64,000 bases of DNA. Source: Gordionus sp. m RMFG-2023 (Eukaryota; Nematomorpha; Gordioida; Chordodea; Parachordodidae). Positions 24,861-35,639 of the stretch are shown here, piece after piece (the first letter of the stretch is position 1; every line of letters starts with the position of its first letter). The notes beneath the pieces are model-generated. The model had not been told where the DNA came from, ran no database searches, and was given only the letters and a program-made list of their open reading frames with translations. The stretch lies in contig NC_088775.1 of NCBI RefSeq assembly GCF_954871325.1, positions 13,431,561 through 13,495,560 of the forward strand, given 5' to 3'. Made by a program: the position numbers and the translations under genes.

Positions 24861-25634
24861 TATATAAAAATAATATTGGGCGTAAAGAGTTGATTATTAT
24901 TTTTTTTTTGAATCGAAAAATAAAATAAAATAAAATATTTAAAAAAAACAGTTTCTGTCAAGTGCAACTAATTCTAATTAAAATTCTGTCCAGTGTGTCT
25001 AATCTAATTAAGTAAGTATAAGTATCTTAGTCAATATCAAGGAAGTAGATAAAAATAATATGCATAGTTATAAAGTAAGTATTAAGTTTGATTCTTGTAT
25101 CTAGTTCAATACATTGGCATAGATACCAGGGAACAGGAAATAATTATATCTAACAGGCGCTTAGCTAAAAATCTTCTACAGGAGTGGGCGATGGATAATT
25201 TTTTTAAAATATTAATAATTTTCATTTGAACATTAAATTTTTTAATAACTAATTAACATATAATTTATTATATCTAATCATTTTTTTCATAAAATGAAGA
25301 TTTTCAGCATAAATAATAAAATAAAGAATACAATATAAGAGCATATAACATTGCTAAAAAATATAGGTATGTAACTGTAAGCTATAAATGGTGGCTCATT
25401 ATAAGATTTCTTAGGATTACTATATTATAATGCGCAAAATTTTATTTCTGAGGTTTAAAGCATATTTTGAAGGGGCATGTTTCCAATAAACTTTCACTTG
25501 ATATATAAAAAAATGAATTTTATATGAATTTTATTGTGTTTTAGAAAATTTTTATATGACTGGGCAGTATTTGTCATACATTAACTGTTAAAAAACAACA
25601 TTTTTGATTGCCATTAGGTTAAATGTGATGACTG

Positions 25635-26333
25635 ATGACTAACTGTTTGCCATATGATTTCGAAAGTGCTAAAATATTGATACTGGGAGATTCTGGTAAA
25701 TTTATTATTTTATATGAGAATGAGTTGAAATATTTAATAGGAGTAGGTAAGACATCGCTGACAGATTTAATATGCAATAATCATGTTCTAGAAAATCCTA
25801 AATGGACTATTGGAGCATTGGTTGATATAAAAGTTATTTCTAAATATTTCCATATCATTTAGTGTTATTTCATATAGATGCATATATTTAAAGAGGGTAC
25901 TCCCCTATCAAAGGATTATTTTATTGAATTTTGGGATATAGGGGGTTCAACAACTCATAAGAATTGTTGGAATATATTTTTTAATTCATTTCATGGTAAT
26001 ATTAAAAATTTTATATCTTATTAATGAATATTTAGGGTTGATACTTGTGTATGATTTAACAAATTATAAAAGTTACAAAAATCTTACTAAATGGATTAAA
26101 GAATTGCAAAATAATCAAGCCCCATACATGTTAAAAATATAGATTTATTCAATATTAAATGTCAAAATAGACATATAGATGAAGTTGATTCTAGAAATTT
26201 TATAGGCATTAATGTACCAATTTTGATGGTAGCCACCAAAGCAGATTTGCCATATGCTGGTCATACATATAAAGGAAAGCCATTAACACTGCTATCTGAG
26301 TTAGGCGCGGAAGAAATTAAATTGGTTGTTTAA
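25635..26333 (+). CDS. RABL3: RABL3, Rab-like small GTPase (five exons)
   Basis: Exons are 25635-25695, 25741-25832, 25878-25995, 26036-26129 and 26171-26333. Introns of 45, 45, 40 and 41 bases have GT-AG ends and the phases fit throughout. The protein (175 residues) opens MTNCLPYDFESAKILILGDS. The P-loop GDSGVGKTSL is split by intron 1. VLENPKWTIGALVDIKMHIF, FKEGTP and IEFWDIGG then match RABL3 (human NPSWTVG, YKEGTP, IELWDVGG). VATKAD stands where RABL3 has GTKLD. RABL3 is a cytosolic Rab-like GTPase lacking the C-terminal prenylation cysteines. The stop comes soon after LGAEEIKL, about 60 residues short of the human protein; either a last exon was missed (a donor, GTTGTT, follows EEIKL) or the protein is shortened. 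Confidence 0.85.
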
Positions 26334-26412
26334 TTTTTTATACCAATTTTATAATTAGAAGAGACTGAGGTTAGATGACTAAGGTTTAGAAATCTAATAC
26401 ATATAACCTTTT

Positions 26413-26474
26413 AACCCCCTCATAGGATTTTCCACCCTAAGAATGATAAACATAGGGTGAAAATCCTATGAGGT
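26413..26474. repeat. Hairpin-forming inverted repeat after RABL3
   Basis: AACCCCCTCATAGGATTTTC and GAAAATCCTATGAGGTT, extended by CCACCCT/AGGGTG, form arms of about 22 bases around a 14-base loop. It lies 80 bases after the RABL3 stop. It may be a small element or an RNA structure. Confidence 0.6.
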
Positions 26475-26842
26475 TGGGAAATAGGGATTTCAGTGTTTTT
26501 ATCCAATATTTATTGAGAGCTGGGCAAGGCATAAAAATACTTTTGTTTGTTAAAATGAATAAATCAATTAATATTGTATCAATTAACTAGTTATTTATAT
26601 AATAGACAATTTTCAATATTCCTTTGATGAAATCAATTGCAAAATTACAGGCAATTATTTTGAATGGACAAAATTTTTATAATTAGGCAGTGCTAAATAT
26701 TTTTTAAAAAGATTTGAGCTATAGATAGATAATAGCAAATTTTTAAATCTGAGCTAGGTTTAAAAATGGGACCTCTCAAGGGTAACTAATTTTAATACTA
26801 TATAAATTATTTGTTGCTTAAAAAAACTAATTACTCAGGAAT

Positions 26843-27860
26843 GACTAAAATACGTGCCCCCTATCAAAGAAGCTTAATTTAAATTACATTATTATAGAAT
26901 CACATTTAGCTTTATAAGATGAGTTAAAAAATGTTTTTTTTTATTTAAAAAAAAATGGTAACAGTGAAATTTTTAAAAAATAATTTTTTTATATGATTAA
27001 AATATGTGCCACCTATTAAAGATGCTTAATTTATAAAAAATGAATGCAGAATCATATATAACTTATTAAAAGGAATCAAAAAATGTTAATATTATATTTT
27101 AAAACATTTTTTGAATAAACACCTTTTTTTTGACTAAACTACGTGCCCCGTAGGTGCCCTCGAAATGAATACAGAATTATGTTTAGCTTTTTTTTTTCAT
27201 TGAAAAGCTAAACATGATTCTGTATTCATTTTTAAAAAATAATGTATATTACCAAGGGTGCATAGGAGGCACATAGTTTAGTCAAAAAAAGAAGAAATAA
27301 AGTGTTTTTTTCAAAAGCCCATAAATTATAAATAATTTATAAACTAAATATTAACATTTTTTGATTCCTTTTAGAGCCTAATATGAATATGCTTTAATTC
27401 TTAATGAATTAACCTTTAGTCAAAAATTTTCTTTTTCAAAAAATGAATAATACCACTTTCTGAATCTCTGAAAAACTAAACATGATTCTATATTCATTTT
27501 TTTAAATAATGTATATTTACTGAGGGCGCATAGGGGGCACATAGTTTAGTCAAATAAAGAAGAAATTAAGTGTTTTTTCAAAATCTCAATTAGTTCTAAA
27601 TAATTTATAAACTTAATATAAACTTTATTTTTATTTTTAATGAGCTTAATATGATTAAGTTTTTATTTTTTATGAATGAGGCTTCTTTGATAGGGGGCAC
27701 CTAGTTTAGTCAAAAAAAATGTTTATTCAAAAGTCCACTAAGTTATAAAAAGTTTTAAAATATAATATTAACATTTTTTGATTTCTTTTAATAAGCTATA
27801 TATGATTCTACGTTCATTTTTTATAAATTAAGCTTCTAATCATAACACAGCCTTAAAAAA
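26843..27860. repeat. Palindromic cluster of a GACTAAACTACGTGCCCC repeat
   Basis: The motif GACTAAAATACGTGCCCCC (26843) and its variants at 26994 and 27131 run in plus orientation. The inverse, GGGGGCACATAGTTTAGTC or close variants, occurs near 27275, 27535 and 27690. Each copy is followed by an AAGCTTAATTT...AGAATCATATTTAGCTT segment and AAAAATGTT runs. The centre (27131-27290) folds on itself. The whole is a large imperfect palindrome of about six units. Confidence 0.65.
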
Positions 27861-28527
27861 ATTGATAATAATTAACCATTTTATTCTGTATTATTTTGGA
27901 TTATTGTCACCATGAAAAGGCTGACTAAGAAGCAAAAAATGTTTTTAATGAAATTTGTAAAATAAATAAAAATGAAAAGAAAATTTTGTACATTCTTTAC
28001 AAGTCTACAAGGATAATTTAGTGATTCCTGTAAATTTAAACATAATTATTTTAATAGTTTCAATAGATGTTTGAAATGCCACAATTTTTATGAAGGAGGT
28101 TTCTAATGTCCAATTCATAGTAATGTCCAACATATTGAATCCATTAAATAATGTCGATCGTTTGGAAATATAAATTTAAATTATTCAGATTTGATTTAAG
28201 AAAATCATTAGGTCTGAAATGAATAGATTAAATGTCTAGAAAAACAATTACAAAAACAAGAAAATTAGAACAGAACTTTAAAAATAATGGTTAAAACAAT
28301 TTCATTCAAACAAAAAAAATGTGAATTGAGAATGGATTGTAAATTTAAAATGTAAAAAATAATGAAAGTGATTTATTTATAAAAAAAATGAAAGCTATGC
28401 ATGTTCCAATATATAATAGAAAATTATTTTTAATCAAATCAAAATTTTAAAAAAAGAAAATGAAAATTTGGAGAAAAGTAACCGATCTCATAAAAAAAAA
28501 ATTAATTATTTTAAAAATTTATATAAA

Positions 28528-29143
28528 TGTAATATATTAATTATAATAATTACTAAAGAACGTTCTATTCTAATATATTATTATATAATTTTAAAAATAT
28601 ATAAAAATTGAATTAATATTATTAAAATGTAAAGATTAGTTAATGTAGTATTTTAAATATTTTATTGCAAAATATTTTGTATTATTTTTTTTAAATAATT
28701 TTTTAATTGATTGCAAATTTCTTCAAAAGAACAATCTTTAATATTTTTTGGATATATTAAATTTTCCAATATACGCTAAAATCATTTTTTTAATACCTGA
28801 TTTAACAGGTATTTATTCTTTTTGCTTCCAATTCCAAATTTTCCAAATAATCATCAATATCAGTATAGATGTCACCGAATGTTAAAATAATTTTTGAATA
28901 ATCCGCATTTAGAATCATGATTTCCATTTTCATCATTAATTGATAAATTTTCAAACGAATTATAAATTATTTTTAGATTTTCCCATATTTTTCATTTTAA
29001 CTCTGACTTTAATTTTATTTAATTTTTTTCATCGCCAATAATATATTTAATAAACTTTATTAACTATCTTTATTTTTTTTAAATTAATAATAATATATCG
29101 GAATAGAACATTCTTTAATTATTACTATAATTAATATATTACA
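28528..29143. mobile_element. Element with 57-base inverted ends
   Basis: TGTAATATATTAATTATAAT and, further in, GAACGTTCTATTCTAATATA at 28528-28590 are mirrored at 29087-29143 with few changes. The 616-base length suggests a nonautonomous DNA transposon. No clear target duplication was seen and the superfamily is not assigned. Confidence 0.6.
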
Positions 29144-29420
29144 AAACAATATGGTATGGGACTAGTAATAAATTTTACAGTTTAAATTCTATAGGAGTGG
29201 CTCTTTTATTTTATGATATTCAAAAATTAGAATTCTTATTCTGTGATTGAATTATGAGGTTATCACAGTATATTATTTAGTCTATGATTTATAACAAAAG
29301 TTATATCACCAAAGAGCGAAATTCCTGTTTGACCCCAGTCTTCATCTCTACGTTATTATTTCCCTTAAAATACATTAATAATATTAAAATTATAGAAAAA
29401 CTATTATTAGTTATTCATAC

Positions 29421-29587
29421 TAGTGTTGTTAAACGGCTCGTTTTGAACCGTTAAAAACGGCTAACCCATTATTTCATCTAAAAAAATATGCTCATAGAAG
29501 GAACAAAGATACATATATTATCAAAATCTCGAGGCTTAGGCAATATTTTTCTGGCTAGAATATTGAGTCAGCCGTTTAACAACACTA
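29421..29587. mobile_element. Foldback hAT MITE with perfect TSD
   Basis: TAGTGTTGTTAAACGGCTCG (29421) and GCCGTTTAACAACACTA (29587) are inverted ends, and ATTCATAC flanks both sides exactly (29413-29420, 29588-29595). It is 167 bases long with partially self-complementary arms. It is the best-preserved member of a family with relatives at 8460, 36622, 55074, 62873 and 63838 and a fragment at 4395. Confidence 0.9.
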
Positions 29588-30898
29588 ATTCATACATCCT
29601 TAATTTTAAAGTAGTACATTTAAATTTATTATCTAGCAAATGTATTAAAGCATCATTTTAAAATACAATAATTATTTATTCGCAACCTTAATCACAGGAT
29701 TGCAAAAATTTAAAATATTTAGCTCCTGGTCAAACAAACACTGTCATTCTAAGTCGTTTTCTTGACAAAGTTAGTAATTTTATTATAATATTACATATGA
29801 TATATTATGTATTATTAGAGTTTGGAACTATACATAAACTCTTTTGAAATCTTTTAGGAATCAGAAATAGAATTGTTTGGGGCTTCAGCTAAAACCAGGG
29901 TTGTTATACTTTCCTATTTTGACTTAAACCTCCTGATTTTTTAACTCTTGATTACCCCAAAATACGCCGTCTATTAATTTACGCTTTCTCCCGAATTTTT
30001 CTAAAAAAATTGACGTTTTCTTGCAATTTTTTTTATAAATTTTTTAAAAATATAGAATAATTAAAAATAGTTTAACAGAAATTTACACTACCATTTTTTA
30101 ATTCAAATCTTATATTTAAAAGGGTATCTTATTTTTGTGGTATCTTATTTTTGTAATTTTTTTATAAATATATATTTTTTAGAAAAGAAATAACAAAGAA
30201 ACAATTCTAGAAAAAATAAAATAAATTTTTTTCATTACAAAATTTTCCAATTTTATATAATAATATTTAATATCTTTTAATTTTATAATGAATTATTATG
30301 ATAAATCATATATTTAGGGGTGTACCGATACCACTTTTTGGAGGCCGATTCGATCCGATATTCCCTATATTAAATTGATATCGGCGGATTATCGATCCGA
30401 TGTCATATCTAATTTTGTATTCTGTAAAGATATCATTGGTTTTAATTTTTAATATACTTTTTATTAGTATAATTTCTATAATCTAATCTAACTATACCAT
30501 AACTTACATCATTTAAATAAATTATAATGATCAGTTATAGTTTATATTCAATTCAATTGCAATTCTAAAAGTATATAAAATATTTTTATTGTTAAATTAC
30601 TTTTATATAATAAGTAATAACATTAATCTATATACATAACAAGTAATAAACAAATATATTATGAAATTTGAAATAAATATTTTAAATAATATTAACATTA
30701 TTATATCGAAGATTTCTTTTTAGAAATAGCAAAATTTCCAATTTATAAGAGGTCAGCCTGCGGCGATGGTAGCTGTCAATATTATCAGCTTCACTAAAAA
30801 CAGATTCTGAAGAGATTATCGCACACTTTTATATACAGACTGCGCAAAAAAATAACAATATGGCTGAATATTTTTTATTTATTTATTTATTTTTCTTT

Positions 30899-32460
30899 TT
30901 AGCTTTCACCTTTTCTGGTGGTAAGCTCCTTCAACATCTCTCTCCATTTTATGTTATTCATACAATCTCTTTTATCTAATTTATACTTCTTTATATTGGC
31001 TCTAACTTTATGGCCCCATTGAAGTTTTGGCCTTCCTCTTTTACGTTTGCCCATCACTTCCAAACTCTCAACCTTATTTCCTATGTAGTTCATAGGCCTT
31101 CTCATTGTGTGCCCATACCACCTAAGTCTGTTTACCATTAACTTAGTCTTAATGGGCACTACCTTTAAACTACTTAGTATTCTTGTACTGCGCACTTTAT
31201 CCTTTCTTGTTACCCCAGCAATCATCCTTAGCATTCTCATCTCCATAGTTTGTAGATTTCTCTCGTCTGATTCTTTGGTTGGCCATGTTTCCGAACTATA
31301 TAGAATAGTTGGTTGTACTATGGAACTGTAAATTATTCCCTTTAATTTGTGTGTGATTCTTTTGTCAAATAGCACTCCAGATAAAGATCTCCACTTTAAC
31401 CACCCTTGATTAATTTTACTCTTGATCTCTTTTTCTATTGTGCCGTTTGTTTGTATAGTGGAGCCCAAATATTTGCAGCTTACAATTGCCGTTATCTGCC
31501 ATTCATTTATATCAATACTCTCTGTTTCATCTCCTCCTATCACCATATACTCCGTCTTTTCTCTATTTACTTTTAGTCCGTGCTTTTCTAGGATATTTAT
31601 CCAACTCACTAATCTTTCTTTCATTTCATCCTTGGATTCGGCAAGTATCACAATATCATCTGCAAATATCATATTCCACGGAACTGTTTGAGGTATAGAC
31701 TGTGCTAATATAGCTATTACTGTAATGAAGAGAAGTGGGCTGAGAGCCGACCCTTGATGAACTCCTTCGGCTATTGTGAAGCCTGCTGAAGTACCTGTTG
31801 TGCTTCGGACCATTGTTGTATGACCCATATACATATCCTGTATTATTCTTATATATTTTTCGGGGACCCTTTTGTGGCGTAGCGCCCACCAGATAAGTTT
31901 TCTTGGGATTCTATCGAAGGCCTTTTCTAGATCGAGAAAGACCATGTGTAGCTTTTTGTTCTTCCCTGTATTTTTCATTTATTTGCCTAATTGCGTGGAT
32001 TGCATTAGTTGTTGATCTTCCAGGCATAAAGCCAAACTGAGTCTCTCCTATTTCGATTATGTCTCTTAATCTTTTTTCTATTATTTTTTCGTATAGTTTT
32101 AGACAGTGTGACATTAGTTATGCCCCTGTAATTTTGACAATTGTGTGGATCCCCTTTATTTTTGAAGTTAGGAACTATATAGCTCTGCCTCCATTTTTGG
32201 GGAACCTCTTCATTTCCAAGTATTTTATTGTACAGATTTGTGAGGGGATGTATTCCATCATCTCCTAGTGCTTTTAGGCTTTTTATTGGAATATCATCTG
32301 GACCCCTAGCTTTGTTGTTTTTCATATGCCTGAGGCATGTGATTATTTCTTGTTCTGTTATAGGTTGTACAAGGTTTTGACATGGGGAGTGTTCGTCTAG
32401 ATGTAGTATGTGGGGATTAAAGTTGAGAAGCTCCTGAAAATATTCTTTCAATCTATTCAT
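30899..32460 (-). pseudogene. LINE reverse transcriptase, frame-broken
   Basis: A 359-residue frame (31978-30899) holds FLDLEKAFDRIPRKLIW (motif A), EGVHQGSALSPLLF (motif B), MIFADDIVILAES (motif C, FADD), and the thumb and tail (YLGSTIQTNG, RLRWYGHTMRRP, GKRKRGRPKLQW). Upstream, 32460-32005 holds NNKARGPDDIPIKSLKALGD and WRQSYIVPNFKNKGDPHNCQ, the fingers region. A frame change near 32000-31980 separates NAIHAIRQINEKYREEQK from KNKKLHMVFLDL, and another near 32110 separates GITNVTLSK from the next block. Confidence 0.85.
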
Positions 32461-32489
32461 TATTTCTTTTCCCTTATTATCAATTTCCC

Positions 32490-33801
32490 ATCTTTATTTT
32501 TGATTACTTTCGGAGTTCCGTTTATATCCCTCGAGTTCTTTTCTCGCTGTTTGGCTAATCTGTTTATTTTGCCCTTCTTTGGTTTGTAGTTCTTCATACA
32601 TGTCATCGTATGCCATAGATTTGGCCCTAGCCACCGCCTTTGTAGCTAATCTCTTGGATTTTTATATCTTGTCTTGTCATCTGGGTTTTTGGATTTGTAC
32701 CATATTTTATAAAGGGCTTTTTTCTCCAGTGGTTTGTACCTCTTCATTCCACCACCATAGTTCTTTGTATTATTTGTTACCTCCCCTTGTCAAGCCCAGT
32801 GTCGATTTAGCAGTGTCTATTAATCTGGATGAAAGGTCTGTCCACATTTTATCACTGACTTGTGAGGAATCTATTGTTTCAATGTTTGCATTGATTGTAA
32901 AGGCATCTGTCATTGTTTTTAATTTGCCCCATTTGATGCATGGTTCCAGTTTTATCTTGTTTTGAGTGTATTTATTTGAGATAGGTAAATCCATGACTAG
33001 TAGCTTGTGTTGTTCGGCGATATCTTCTCCTGGGATGACTTTGCAGTCTATTACATCTTTTAATCTTCTGCGAGAGATTAGCATGTAATCTATCTGTGTT
33101 TTCCTTGTACCACTTTCGTATGTTATTAAATGACTCTCTTTTTTCCATAGTAGGTGTTGGTTAAGGCAAGATCGAAGGCTTGCGCAAATTTCAGTACGTG
33201 CTCTCCTTCATCATTTCTTTCTCCATATCCAAAACCACCATGATGCTTATTGTAGCTATCTCTTGCTTTCCCCACATGCGCATTTAAGTCACCACCAATT
33301 ATAACTAGGTCTTCCTTAAAGATTTCCATTACAGCTTCATCAAGGATAGCTCTAAAGTCATCTTTTTCTTCTTCCTTGCAACCCGTTTGAGGAGCATATA
33401 CTAAAAGGATGTGTAGTATTGATTGACAAATGCAGAATTTTATCTTCATTAGTCTATCAGAGATCCTGTTGACTTCTACTACTGAGGAGGTTAGATCTTA
33501 ACTGAGGATGATGCCGACACCGTTCCTATTGCTAACAATTCCATTATAGTACAATTTATACCCATCTCCAATCATCAAAGTCTTCTGTCCTTTCGTCTCT
33601 TGTATGCACGCTATATCAACTTTTCTCTTGTTCAACATTGATGCCAATTCCTTTAAGCGTCCCAATATTCAAACTTGCTAATCTTGTCTTCTTTGCTTTG
33701 ACCTTTACTTTACTTTTCACAGGATGGAGGTCTACACCCTGCGCGTCGCTTGGAGGGAACGCCCTAGCTTTCATATTCATATTTCCATTTGTTTCCATCA
33801 T
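32490..33801 (-). pseudogene. LINE apurinic endonuclease and linker, frame-broken
   Basis: Frames at 33801-33616, 33449-33126 and 33084-32770 carry LASLNIGTLKG (endonuclease start), VDIACIQETKGQKT, LLVYAPQTGCKEEEK, IIGGDLNAHVG (catalytic Asn region) and QIDYMLISRRRLKD. AEQHKLLVMDL holds the last catalytic His. The domain order and motifs are those of the exonuclease-phosphatase fold used by LINEs for target nicking. At least one stop near 33500 and frame changes near 33650 and 33125 break it. Confidence 0.8.
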
Positions 33802-33917
33802 TTTGTTTATTGGACAGGTATCCTAATCACCCGGCTATTCAGGCCTGTCGGTGACCGGGGTGTCATCTCTAAGCTCCGAAATTCATCTTACCATATGTCT
33901 TTACACATCAGTCATCG

Positions 33918-33943
33918 AAGAAAAACTTGAAAGTTTTTCTTCT
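33918..33943. repeat. Perfect hairpin in the LINE 5' leader
   Basis: GAAGAAAAACTT, then GA, then AAGTTTTTCTTC is an exact 12-base inverted repeat, lying 8 bases inside the tRNA-like promoter. Confidence 0.7.
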
Positions 33944-33949
33944 CCTTAC

Positions 33950-34018
33950 CAGGATTGAACCTGCGTCCTTCTTCGTCCTTCTGTCTCCAAGCATACATCT
34001 AACCCATTAGGCCACCCC
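33950..34018 (-). promoter_or_regulatory. tRNA-like pol III promoter at the LINE 5' end
   Basis: Read on the minus strand, the first bases are GGGGTGGCCTAATGGGTTAG. TGGCCTAATGG (34014-34004) fits the A-box consensus TRGYNNARNNG and GTTCAATCC (33960-33952) fits the B-box GWTCRANNC. The spacing is 54 bases, as in tRNA genes. AGGTTCAATCCTG also suggests a T-arm. RTE elements are not known to me to start this way; the head could come from capture of a tRNA or SINE. Confidence 0.6.
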
Positions 34019-34739
34019 GGCGATTATGGCTGAATATTTATTAATTAATTATTATTATTAAATAAACATAAAAATGGATTTCGATTTTATTTATAAAAAT
34101 AAATGATTTTAGATATAACTTAAAAAAAATTTTTTATAACATTTTATTTTTGTTAAAAACGCCATTTTTTATCAGATCGGATCGGAAAATTTTATAATAT
34201 TGGCCGATAATCGATATTTTAAAATGGGTGAAATATCGACCCGATCCGATCCGATAAAAAATATTGGTACATCCCTACATATATTAATTACTTCTGATTC
34301 TGATGATGAAAATGATTCTTATGTGGTAAGAATTTTATATAATTTTTAAAATTCTATATATAAAATAATATTTTAGAAGTTTTAAAACTATTCCACATTT
34401 TTAAAAAAAAATATTACTTATAATTTATAACCATTTTATATAGCTTAATAATTTTTTATTAGTTGAGTAAAAACTTTTCCTCTTTTTCAATTTTATTCCA
34501 TTAATTTAAATTATATATAAATTACAGATATTTAAAAAAAAATTTACATTAAATAACAGAAAATTGTTTAAATGCAATACAAAATTTAATATCCGTCATG
34601 GATAAGTCTATGATTAAAAAAAAACACTCAACAAGGCAAAAATATATTTCAAATTCAAAAATAATAAGGAATCATCAAATAATCCATACTTTAAAATCAA
34701 TAATCAATGTGTTGATAATACTGCAATAACCGAAACGAC

Positions 34740-35049
34740 ATTAATCTACCATACGATAAAACATTCACTTAGTTATTATTTATCTACATGCACTAAAAAA
34801 TTATTGCCTATTCGTTTTCCTTATTCAAAAATAGCTCAAACCATAAAATGTGAAAGAACAAAAGACTCAAATATAGTGTTAAATATCTTAGGTCTTGAAA
34901 GTCATATCTTAAAGGATTCAGAGGAAAATCGTAGATTTTTCTTATTAACTGATGCATCAAATAATGTAAATACGAAAACAATCACGATAGACATAGAAAT
35001 AGTTATTACGCCGAATTCAGCAGATCCACAAACGGGGTATTTATTTTAA
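34740..35049 (+). pseudogene. hAT transposase fragment (catalytic start)
   Basis: The plus strand reads LIYHTIKHSLSYYLSTCTKK, then IRFPYSKIAQTIKCERTKDS and FFLLTDASNN. This is the part of hAT transposases with the first catalytic Asp (YHTVKHxxSY ... TDASN). Family members usually continue for another 400 residues. Here it stops at 35049 and only weak traces follow to about 35350. It belongs to the 29896-35639 hAT. Confidence 0.7.
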
Positions 35050-35639
35050 GGATAATTATGGATCATTAAGATATTAAATGGTCAGTAACAAGATGGCTAT
35101 CATAATAAATTCATTAAAACCATCACGTATTTAGAAGAAAAAAATCATACTAATTTACGCAAATTTTAATATAAAAAATATTGAATCAGATAAATTTTGT
35201 TAGGAATTCTTTACATTAAAAACATTCATCGAACAAAATAATATTTCAGAAAATAAATTAGTACCTTTTTTTCAAAGAATATTTCCCCAATAACATTATC
35301 TTCTCATCACCACTTCAAATGCCCATTCCGCGCATATACTTTTAGTCTAATAAAAAGAAAATTAAAAGGTCATAATTGATTATCCTTAATATTAGCTTTA
35401 GAAACTGAATGAATGATCAAACATAATTTTAAATATACTTGTAAAAATTTTAAGAAGCATATATCAAAATATAAAATTTAACAAATAGCACAAAATCTTC
35501 TAAAAAAAATAGAAATGAGATAAAAAATTTGTATACTCATTTTTTCAATATTTTGTGTGAATAATATTTCTAATAAATTTTTCTTTTTAATTATGGGTAA
35601 CTTCTTCCGCTTTTTGTTCGAATAAATCTGACAACCCAG

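Larger units (their letters stand above)
15830..25060 (+). mobile_element. LTR-retroelement fossil, split by a hAT insertion
   Basis: Two like-oriented copies of a roughly 200-base sequence lie at 15830-16040 and 24862-25055. They share GGAGTTGATTATT-like, AAAATTCTGTCCAGTG and AAGTAAGTATAAGTATCTTA blocks and look like LTRs. The sequence after the left copy (TGGTGCCGTTCTC) could be a primer-binding site. The interior has three CCHC zinc-knuckle-like motifs (near 16597, 16678 and 16826), typical of Gag, and a retropepsin motif LLDTGATISVM near 17380. No reverse transcriptase was recognised. The element is broken, with many breaks, and the diverged LTRs point to an old insertion. A complete hAT (19949-24465) sits inside it. 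The family beyond LTR retrotransposon is not assigned. Confidence 0.6.
30874..34024 (-). mobile_element. RTE-like LINE, near full length
   Basis: It is flanked by the perfect 15-base duplication TATGGCTGAATATTT (30859-30873, 34025-34039). Its 3' tail, read on the minus strand, is an (AAAT)n run at 30874-30890. Its 5' end at about 34020 begins GGGGTGGCCTAATGGG. In order on the minus strand come a 5' leader with a tRNA-like promoter, an apurinic endonuclease (about 33690-32990), a linker, and a reverse transcriptase with a C-terminal zinc-knuckle-free tail (32460-30899). Several frame breaks interrupt it, so it is no longer able to move by itself. The endonuclease and FADD reverse transcriptase resemble RTE-clade elements. 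Confidence 0.82.
30315..34277 (-). mobile_element. hAT transposon, carrying a LINE
   Basis: The ends are TAGGGGTGTACCGATACC (30315) and GGTACATCCCTA (34277), with the perfect duplication CATATATT (30307-30314, 34278-34285). Subterminal GATCCGAT/CCGATAT motifs are dense at both ends. On the minus strand near 30825-30720, ISSESVFSEADNIDSYHRRR, then LTSYKLEILLFLKRN, is the hAT dimerisation region. Without the LINE the element is about 0.8 kb, close to its 671-base relative at 53096-53766. Confidence 0.85.
29896..35639 (+). mobile_element. Old hAT transposon (outer layer of nest)
   Basis: The ends are CAGGGTTGTTATACTTTCC (29896) and CTGACAACCCAG (35639). Flanks GCTAAAAC and GCTAGAAA(C) are a near-duplicate target site. 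A first coding exon starts at 30298 (ATGATAAATCATATA), is cut by the 30315-34277 hAT, and resumes at 34286 as ITSDSDDENDSYV with a GTAAG donor at 34326. Further transposase lies at 34740-35049. Removing the inner insertion leaves about 1.8 kb, so the element itself has lost much of its coding region. Confidence 0.6.

Noticed and set aside
24502-24928. Long open frames of Tyr/Phe/Leu-rich repeats
   Set aside because: All three frames are open only because the 16-base minisatellite unit lacks stops; there is no codon bias or start context.
28017-28106. Possible RABL3 last exon (SDSCKFKHNYFNSFNRCLK-like)
   Set aside because: It vaguely resembles the RABL3 C-terminus, but the acceptor phase does not fit the donor after EEIKL and the match is weak.
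28680-29000. Weak Gag-like reading inside the 28528 element
   Set aside because: Only a few scattered residues resemble the 45826 Gag; not enough to support a call.
31107-33930. Several plus-strand frames across the LINE
   Set aside because: They are antisense shadows of the minus-strand reverse transcriptase and endonuclease.
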